From NCBI GenBank assembly GCA_023700825.1, contig JAMPYE010000322.1:1-5530 (forward strand): DNA of 5,530 bases, written 5' to 3'. Origin of the DNA: Thermoanaerobaculia bacterium. GTDB lineage: Bacteria; Acidobacteriota; Thermoanaerobaculia; Gp7-AA8. A program made the translations under genes and the position numbers. The notes beneath the pieces are model-generated. The model worked only from the letters and a program-made list of their open reading frames with translations, was not told the DNA's origin and searched no databases. Positions 1 to 4,382 of the stretch are shown one piece after another (within the stretch, counting starts at the first letter, position 1; each line of letters opens with the position of its first letter).

Positions 1-1
1 A

Positions 2-508
2 AACGACGAGTTGCTCGATCACGCGTTCCTCCCCGGAGAGAACGCCGAGCTCGCGCTTCACCTCGCGAGCTGCGAGAACTGCTCGCAGCGGTTCACCGCG
101 CTCCGATACGGTATCGATCGCCACGCGGGAGCCTCGGAAACGCCCGACAGGCCCGAGAGCTTCTGGAAGCGCCAGGAGCTGGGCGTGATGCGAGCGATCG
201 ACAGGCGGCAGGCGCGGATGCCGGGAGCCGGCGCTCGCTTCGCGGCCGCGGCCGCGGTCGTCTTCGTGGTGGTAGCGTTCTGGGCTGGACGCGGAATCGT
301 CTCGAAGACTCCCCTGACGACGACGGTCGCCACCTCGACGGTCGCATCGACTGCGATGCAGTCGACGAGCGCCAGCCAGGACAACGGGCTCACGACGACC
401 CAGCTGGCGACAGATCCGTGGGAGTCAGAACAACTGCAGGACTTCCAGAGCGTGGTCGCGTGGGAGACGTGGGTCGACGACGACCAGAACAAGCGAGGAA
501 CGATATGA
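2..508 (+). CDS. Anti-sigma factor, zinc-finger (zf-HC2-like), single-pass membrane protein; 5' partial
   Basis: The reading frame is open from the first bases, so the true start lies before the window; 168 residues are visible. The visible N-terminus has a His-x3-Cys-x2-Cys pattern (H20, C24, C27 of the visible part), the core of the zinc-binding anti-sigma domain that holds an ECF sigma factor at the membrane. A hydrophobic segment at about residues 80-100, rich in Ala, Val and Phe, is a single transmembrane helix. After it comes a Ser/Thr-rich linker of about 35 residues, expected to be periplasmic, and then a short acidic, Trp-containing tail (DPWESEQLQDFQSVVAWETW, residues 138-157). The stop overlaps the start of the Spy/CpxP-like gene, so the two are probably translationally coupled. 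Inference: the cognate ECF sigma gene lies just upstream, outside the window. The role as an anti-sigma factor rests on the zinc motif, topology and context; the target regulon is unknown. Confidence 0.75.
   Translation, partial: NDELLDHAFLPGENAELALHLASCENCSQRFTALRYGIDRHAGASETPDRPESFWKRQELGVMRAIDRRQARMPGAGARFAAAAAVVFVVVAFWAGRGIVSKTPLTTTVATSTVASTAMQSTSASQDNGLTTTQLATDPWESEQLQDFQSVVAWETWVDDDQNKRGTI
495..500 (+). promoter_or_regulatory. Ribosome binding site GAGGAA deciding the start of the Spy/CpxP-like gene
   Basis: GAGGAA lies inside the last codons of the anti-sigma gene, four bases before the ATG at 505. It supports that ATG over the in-frame GTG at 418, which would add 29 residues ahead of an otherwise clean signal peptide. 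Together with the ATGA overlap it suggests coupled translation. Confidence 0.6.
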
Positions 509-993
509 AACGAGCATGGTGTCTCGCACTCCTGACCGTGGCTTTCACCGCGGGTTCCGCGATGGCGCAGGGTCCGATGATGCCGAAAGGCAAGTGGTGG
601 CGGATGCCCGAGGTGGCGAAGCAGCTGAAGCTGACCGCCGAGCAGCAGACGAAGCTCGACGGAGTCTTCAACGCGAGTCAGACGGAGTTGATCGACCTGA
701 AAGCCGACGCCGACAAGCTCGGTATCGAGCTTCGCGCGCACCTCGAGAAACCGCAGGTCGCGCGCAAGGAAGCGCTCGCCGCGGCGCAGAAGCTGGGGGC
801 CGCGCGCGGGAGGCTCTTCGAGCGCGAGGTCGCGATGATGGTCGACATGAAGTCTGTCTTGACCGAGGAGCAGTGGTCCCTGCTGCGGACGAAACTCGCG
901 GAGCGCATGGGCAACAGGATGCGCGACGAGATGCGGGAGGGAGGCGACGGGCCCCCGCCGCGCCAGGGGAATCCGAACAGGCGCCCGCGTTAG
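505..993 (+). CDS. Spy/CpxP-like periplasmic protein with two LTxxQ motifs (envelope or metal stress)
   Basis: The product has 162 residues. It opens with a Sec signal peptide (basic MKR, hydrophobic core, likely cleavage after SAMA at residue 21), so it should act in the periplasm. The mature part is mostly helical and charged. It has two LTxxQ-type repeats, LTAEQ at 43-47 and LTEEQ at 119-123, the signature of the Spy/CpxP superfamily and of the related Metal_resist (CnrX-like) group. Known members are ATP-independent periplasmic chaperones, Cpx-response inhibitors or metal sensors. The C-terminal tail (about 146-162) is rich in Gly, Pro and Arg and looks disordered. The ATG overlaps the anti-sigma stop as ATGA, so the pair is one operon. 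Inference: it is either the periplasmic sensor that controls the anti-sigma factor, as CnrX does for CnrY/CnrH, or a stress effector under the same sigma factor. No His/Cys/Met cluster obviously diagnostic for a metal is visible; Met is frequent, however, including a pair at 111-112. Confidence 0.75.
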   Translation: MKRAWCLALLTVAFTAGSAMAQGPMMPKGKWWRMPEVAKQLKLTAEQQTKLDGVFNASQTELIDLKADADKLGIELRAHLEKPQVARKEALAAAQKLGAARGRLFEREVAMMVDMKSVLTEEQWSLLRTKLAERMGNRMRDEMREGGDGPPPRQGNPNRRPR

Positions 994-1030
994 GCGGCCG
1001 ACGCGAAGGAAGTCGGGCCAGCAATCGAGT

Positions 1031-1061
1031 CGAACGAGCCGGCGCTTCGTCGGCTCGTTCG
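1031..1061 (+). terminator. Strong hairpin, probable terminator between convergent operons
   Basis: A perfect 11-bp inverted repeat (CGAACGAGCCG at 1031-1041 with CGGCTCGTTCG at 1051-1061) encloses a nine-base loop that can close further through G-T, C-G and G-C pairs. It starts 37 bases after the Spy/CpxP-like stop. The run after it on the plus strand is only GCGTTTC, so the T-tract is poor. Read on the minus strand, the same stem could stop transcripts from the DUF3108 gene, about 100 bases past its stop. A bidirectional role is inferred from the convergent layout. Confidence 0.6.
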
Positions 1062-1134
1062 CGTTTCACGCCGGGCGCCGACTTGACCGCCACGCGCACG
1101 CCTGGCGGCAGTGCGGAGGAGACGCCATCGACCA

Positions 1135-1149
1135 CGCGATCACATCGCG
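1135..1149 (-). repeat. Short inverted repeat just after the DUF3108 gene
   Basis: A 6-bp perfect stem (CGCGAT / ATCGCG) with a three-base loop lies about 10 bases past the stop of the minus-strand DUF3108 gene. No T-run follows on the minus strand, so it is not a standard intrinsic terminator. It may stabilise the 3' end of the transcript or be chance in GC-rich DNA. Confidence 0.2.
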
Positions 1150-1158
1150 ACTCGCCTA

Positions 1159-1947
1159 CTACGGGCAGGTGTAGACGGCTTCGGCACTCAGGTCGAGCGA
1201 GGCACCTCTCTGGCGAATGAGGATGCGCACGGGAATCGCCCTCTCGTCTCGAGTCAGCCAGAAGGAAACGTCGCCGGGCCACTTCTTCCTGTCCGCCGCC
1301 GAGGCGGAGATCGTGTACTGCCTTGCCGCTACCCGAGTGCCCTCGAACTCGACCTTCAACTCGCTGCCCGGCGTCAGGATGACGTCGTAGAGCTTTCCCG
1401 CCGAATAGACTTTCGTCGTCACGGGCTTGTCGATACGCGTCGCGCTCTTTCGGAGGTAGTGGATCACCGAGAGGACGTCGCGGACGTCTCCTGCCGGGAG
1501 CGGCTCGATCTTCGTCTTTCCCGAGACGCCCTGCTTCGTGTCGTCCTTCACGCGGCGCATCGTCTTCGCGCCGTAATCGAACGTCGTCGTCATCGTGCGG
1601 TTGCGACCTTCGAACTTGTAGCCGTCGAGGCTCGTGAGCGTCAGCAGGTTCCTGGGGTTGATCTCCGACTGATACTGATAGAGATCGCTCGCTCCCTTGT
1701 GGGAGATGATGCGCAACTCGGTCCCGATCGAACCGTTTTCCCGCACGATGGTCGCGAGGGAACCGTTGCCGTGCGTCGGAAAGCGAAGCCCCGCGATCCA
1801 CGATAGAAAGCCGTTCAACTCCCACTTGTAGCTGACGACTTCCATGTGGCGATTCGTGCCGCATTCGATCCGCTCGGCGCGGGCGCTGCCGGCCGTGAAC
1901 GCGAGCAGCACCACAAGCAGGATCGCCCTCGCGCGTGCGTTCGTCAT
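1159..1947 (-). CDS. Exported DUF3108-family protein
   Basis: The product has 262 residues from the ATG at 1947 and ends in two tandem TAG stops (1159-1161, then 1156-1158). The N-terminus is a clear Sec signal peptide (MTNARAR, then a Leu/Val core, cleavage likely after SARA at residue 24), so the protein is periplasmic or surface-exposed. The mature part is predicted to be beta-rich. Features resembling DUF3108 include DVLSVIHYLR (157-166) and a C-terminal stretch with FWLTRDERAIPVRI (229-242) followed by a Gly-containing strand and a final strand. DUF3108 proteins are envelope proteins of unestablished biochemical function. Only two cysteines remain after cleavage, C29 near the new N-terminus and C261 as the penultimate residue, a possible disulfide. 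An open frame extends upstream to 2064, but it would overlap ispH and destroy the signal peptide. The ATG lies 20 bases after the ispH stop with only a weak, distant GAGG as ribosome site, so coupling with ispH translation is likely. Confidence 0.72.
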   Translation of the reverse strand: MTNARARAILLVVLLAFTAGSARAERIECGTNRHMEVVSYKWELNGFLSWIAGLRFPTHGNGSLATIVRENGSIGTELRIISHKGASDLYQYQSEINPRNLLTLTSLDGYKFEGRNRTMTTTFDYGAKTMRRVKDDTKQGVSGKTKIEPLPAGDVRDVLSVIHYLRKSATRIDKPVTTKVYSAGKLYDVILTPGSELKVEFEGTRVAARQYTISASAADRKKWPGDVSFWLTRDERAIPVRILIRQRGASLDLSAEAVYTCP

Positions 1948-1967
1948 GGCGAGCAGGGCCTCGTCGC

Positions 1968-2810
1968 TCAGAGCGACGAGAGGCGCCTTTCGACCTCGTC
2001 GATTACATAGTCGGGCGTTGAGGCGCCGGCGGTAAGCCCGACGATGTCGACGCCCGCGAACCATGCCGGGTCTAGGTCGTCCGCTCCCTGAACCAGGTAG
2101 GACGGCTTCGCATCCTTGCAGATGTCCCAGAGGTGCTTCGTGTTCGCGCTCTTCTTGCCGCCGACGACCACGATCACTCCGACCGTATCGTCTTCAGCGA
2201 GAGCCCTCGCAGCATCCTGGTTCTCTTTCGTCGCGTAGCAGATCGTGTCGGCTCGGCGTACCTCGCGGGCTCGCGCCTCGATCGCCCTCACGACTTCCTC
2301 GTAGTCCTCCGCGTTGAGCGTCGTCTGGTAGAAGACTTTGATGTTCTCGTACTGCGACCAGTCGACTCCTTCGATGTCGGCCACCGTGGACACGATGTGA
2401 TACGTCGACGGATCGAGATCGTTCGTGTAGCCGATCACCTCGCGATGATTCGGGTCGCCGATGAACACGAGATGGTGTCCCGCCTCGCGCGCCTGCTTCG
2501 ACTCCCAGTGGATGTCGTAGACGAACTTGCAGGTCGTGTCGAGGATCCTGAGCCCGAGCCCCGAGGCCTTCTCGTGGTAGGAGGGCGGGACTCCGTGCGC
2601 GGAGAAGACGATGGTCGGCTCGGAGACGCTCTCGAGCGCCTCGACGGTGCGAACGCCGAGGTCTTCCATCTCCTGGACGACCCGCTCGTTGTGCACCACC
2701 TGCCCGAGGATCGCCCCTGTGTTCCCCGCCGCGGCGAATCGCTTGACCTTCATGTCCGCGATTCGCACGCCGGAGCAGAATCCGTATTTTTCAGCCCGTT
2801 TGACCTTCAT
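1968..2810 (-). CDS. ispH: 4-hydroxy-3-methylbut-2-enyl diphosphate reductase (IspH/LytB)
   Basis: The 280-residue product is a full-length IspH. This cytosolic iron-sulfur enzyme catalyses the last step of the MEP pathway, turning HMBPP into IPP and DMAPP. The three cluster cysteines are present: C12 in GFCSGV, C94 in DTTC and C191 in TICYAT. The substrate-binding residues are also recognisable: H40 (VVHN), H72 (SAHG), H122 and E124 (NHREV, E being the proton-relay glutamate), the QTT motif at 162-164, S221-x-N223 (KKSANT) and S264 (GLTAGASTPD). The ATG at 2810 is required because C12 is only 11 residues in; an internal ATG at residue 20 would lose it. AGGGGA sits just upstream. The length is close to that of short bacterial IspH proteins (roughly 280-320). 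The gene is followed by the DUF3108 gene after 20 bases. The oxygenase gene upstream is separated by a strong terminator, so ispH should have its own promoter in 2811-2890. Confidence 0.97.
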   Translation of the reverse strand: MKVKRAEKYGFCSGVRIADMKVKRFAAAGNTGAILGQVVHNERVVQEMEDLGVRTVEALESVSEPTIVFSAHGVPPSYHEKASGLGLRILDTTCKFVYDIHWESKQAREAGHHLVFIGDPNHREVIGYTNDLDPSTYHIVSTVADIEGVDWSQYENIKVFYQTTLNAEDYEEVVRAIEARAREVRRADTICYATKENQDAARALAEDDTVGVIVVVGGKKSANTKHLWDICKDAKPSYLVQGADDLDPAWFAGVDIVGLTAGASTPDYVIDEVERRLSSL

Positions 2811-2812
2811 CG

Positions 2813-2819
2813 TTCCCCT
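2813..2819 (-). promoter_or_regulatory. Ribosome binding site of ispH
   Basis: On the minus strand AGGGGAA precedes the ATG at 2810, leaving four bases between the G run and the start. It confirms the first ATG rather than the second ATG 57 bases inside the gene. Confidence 0.65.
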
Positions 2820-2889
2820 GGAAAGGCGTCACTGTCCCCCGCTAACAGAGGCCGTGCCACCGCCATTCTGAAGCAGCCGTAAGAGATTG

Positions 2890-2922
2890 AAAACAAAAAG
2901 GCGAGCGCGTACTCCGCTCGCC
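2890..2922 (-). terminator. Intrinsic terminator of the BoxB-like gene
   Basis: Read on the minus strand, an 8-bp perfect GC-rich stem (GGCGAGCG, seven-base loop, CGCTCGCC) is followed immediately by TTTTTGTTTT. It begins 23 bases after the oxygenase stop. This is the clearest Rho-independent terminator in the window, and it separates the oxygenase from ispH. Confidence 0.9.
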
Positions 2923-2945
2923 CCTTTGGCCACGCCTGCCGGTTG

Positions 2946-4292
2946 CTACCAGGCGTGAGGCCGTCCCCCCGTCGCTTCGTGCTCCAGGAGGCCGGCTTGG
3001 TACTTGGCGAACTCCGCATCGCCCACGAAGTAGTCGGGCAGGTTCTTCTTGAGATAGTCGAGGTAGATCGCGGCCGGGATGGGCTTGCCGTTCTCGGTGA
3101 GCAGGTTTCCGTGCACGTCGAACGGCTGGTAGGCCACTTCCTCGAGCCCGCGCTTCCTGAAGAAGTTGCCGTGCGGGATGAAAAGCAGATCCTCTGGCCG
3201 GATGCCGCGCTGCACGTCTCCGGTGTCCTGAATCGTTCGTACGAGCACTCGCGCATCGGGCGCCGAGGTGTCGGGGAGCATGGCCTGCACGATCGCGACG
3301 TTTGTCAACTCGACCACTTCGCGGCACTCGGCCAGATACTCGCTCTGTGCCGTGCCGTTGTTGCGGTCCTTGAAGCCGAAGGCGACGGCGGTCTCGCCTC
3401 CCCGCTCGTTGCCGAACATCTCCGCACCGCGAGGGACCCAGATGTTGATCGTCTTCTGGATCTGCTCCAGGGAGAAACGGCCGGTCTGATTCACCGCGCC
3501 GACGGCAAGCTCTCGCAGGAAGCTCCGTCCCGAGCCGATGTGGAAGCCTTCCTCCGAGAGCATCGGCCCCATCGATCGCGCCATCGGGGCGTAGGAGAAG
3601 ACTTTCTGCATCTCGAGCTGGTACTTGCCGACCAGGTCGATGAAGGTGGCGAAGACGATGTTGTCGAGGAAGTTGTAGAAGGGAATGTTGAAGGCGTCGA
3701 GGACGTGGGTGCCGAGGTGCATCGCCAGGAGCTCGTCCATCGTGTCCGAGGCGATGTCGGGGTGGCCGGGCTTCTTCCACGACGAATCCTGATCGAGAAC
3801 CCAGAACATCTGATAGGCGTGCCGCAGCTCCTCGGCCATGATCCGGAGCACCGAAAGCTTCATCTCGTCGGTCGGCGCGGTCTCGAGCGTGAGCCGGTGC
3901 TGCTCGATCGACCCGAGCTCGGTGGAAGCCTGCGCGCGGATGATGTCGCGCGCCGAATAGAACATGTTGCCGGTCATCTCGCCGGCCTTCTCGAACTTCG
4001 GCTTGCCGAGGAATCGACCGTACTGGATCGTCTCGGTCTGCAGCTTGCCGACTTTGGCGACGAGCTGGTAGGGGGCCTGCTTGCCGAAGTAGGTTCCCCA
4101 GTTCTTCTCGAGAAAATCGAGCTCCGGGAAGTTCTTCTTCTGCCACGCGACGATGGCCTCGTGATACCTCGGGGCGATCTGCTCGGTCGAATACGCTGCC
4201 AAAATGGCCTCCTCGTCGCCCGGACGGGTAGACCCCGGCCGGAGCATCTGAATCTGATTGACGTTGGGAAACAGCCGGGACGGAGCCCGCAT
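2946..4292 (-). CDS. BoxB-like diiron oxygenase (benzoyl-CoA 2,3-epoxidase subunit B / PaaA superfamily)
   Basis: The 448-residue product resembles BoxB, the diiron subunit that epoxidises the ring of benzoyl-CoA with O2 and electrons from BoxA. My recollection of BoxB aligns over most of the length. A PNVN motif at 9-12 matches the N-terminal PNNVN. TELGSIEQ (124-131) matches TEPASVEQ, EELRH (154-158) matches EEGRH, FIDLVGKYQL (217-226) matches ITDRDGKFQL, and MLSEEGFH (244-251) matches MLTEEAHH. The C-terminal FFRKRG plus a GNLL segment (377-398) also match. The inferred iron ligands are E125, E155, H158, D219, E248 and H251; the 30- and 29-residue spacings within the two helix pairs equal those of BoxB. 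The ATG at 4292 is preferred because it keeps the PNVN motif. Its GGAG is only one base upstream, so the start is uncertain; ATG 4247 is the alternative. The open frame runs on to 5417, but that part is antisense to the signalling gene. No boxA, boxC or CoA ligase gene lies in the window. The substrate is therefore unproven, and the gene may act on another aryl- or acyl-CoA. Confidence 0.8.
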   Translation of the reverse strand: MRAPSRLFPNVNQIQMLRPGSTRPGDEEAILAAYSTEQIAPRYHEAIVAWQKKNFPELDFLEKNWGTYFGKQAPYQLVAKVGKLQTETIQYGRFLGKPKFEKAGEMTGNMFYSARDIIRAQASTELGSIEQHRLTLETAPTDEMKLSVLRIMAEELRHAYQMFWVLDQDSSWKKPGHPDIASDTMDELLAMHLGTHVLDAFNIPFYNFLDNIVFATFIDLVGKYQLEMQKVFSYAPMARSMGPMLSEEGFHIGSGRSFLRELAVGAVNQTGRFSLEQIQKTINIWVPRGAEMFGNERGGETAVAFGFKDRNNGTAQSEYLAECREVVELTNVAIVQAMLPDTSAPDARVLVRTIQDTGDVQRGIRPEDLLFIPHGNFFRKRGLEEVAYQPFDVHGNLLTENGKPIPAAIYLDYLKKNLPDYFVGDAEFAKYQAGLLEHEATGGRPHAW

Positions 4293-4314
4293 TCTCCGGC
4301 GGCCGGCGCGCGGA

Positions 4315-4324
4315 ATAGTACAAT
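4315..4324. promoter_or_regulatory. Possible divergent promoter core (overlapping -10-like boxes)
   Basis: The 90-base gap between the two divergent genes is GC-rich except for a short AT-rich patch. On the plus strand it reads TACAAT (4319-4324, one mismatch to TATAAT). On the minus strand it reads TACTAT (4315-4320, two mismatches). The boxes lie about 58 and 22 bases before their respective starts. I see no convincing -35 element on either strand, so this is a tentative call from base composition and position. Confidence 0.25.
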
Positions 4325-4382
4325 ACCGGCGCGGGGTCGTACCCGCCTCTTCCTCCGTGACGAAAGAAGGACCGGGCTGACC

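Noticed and set aside
418..504. Longer Spy-like protein starting at the GTG at 418
   Set aside because: It would bury the signal peptide behind 29 charged residues; the ATG at 505 has a good ribosome site and overlaps the upstream stop as ATGA.
58..741. 227-residue minus-strand open frame opposite the anti-sigma gene
   Set aside because: It is antisense to a zinc-finger/transmembrane protein and the start of the Spy-like gene, with no recognisable domain.
1111..1806. 231-residue plus-strand open frame opposite the DUF3108 gene
   Set aside because: Antisense shadow with Arg/Val/Asp-rich composition; the minus-strand frame has a signal peptide and family motifs.
668..1864. 398-residue minus-strand open frame spanning the Spy-like gene and the DUF3108 gene
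   Set aside because: It runs antisense to one real gene and out of frame through another, and its composition is Arg/Ser/Pro-rich. GC-rich codon use explains the lack of stops.
1948..2064. Longer DUF3108 protein starting at 2064
   Set aside because: The extra 39 residues are Arg-rich, overlap the end of ispH and precede a well-formed signal peptide.
2133..2882. 249-residue plus-strand open frame opposite ispH
   Set aside because: It is the antisense shadow of ispH, whose catalytic motifs are all on the minus strand; no motif is seen in the shadow.
2842..4323. 493-residue minus-strand open frame over the oxygenase gene
   Set aside because: It is an out-of-frame shadow of the real gene: Arg-, Ala- and Pro-rich with no domain motif, while the other frame shows the diiron ligands.
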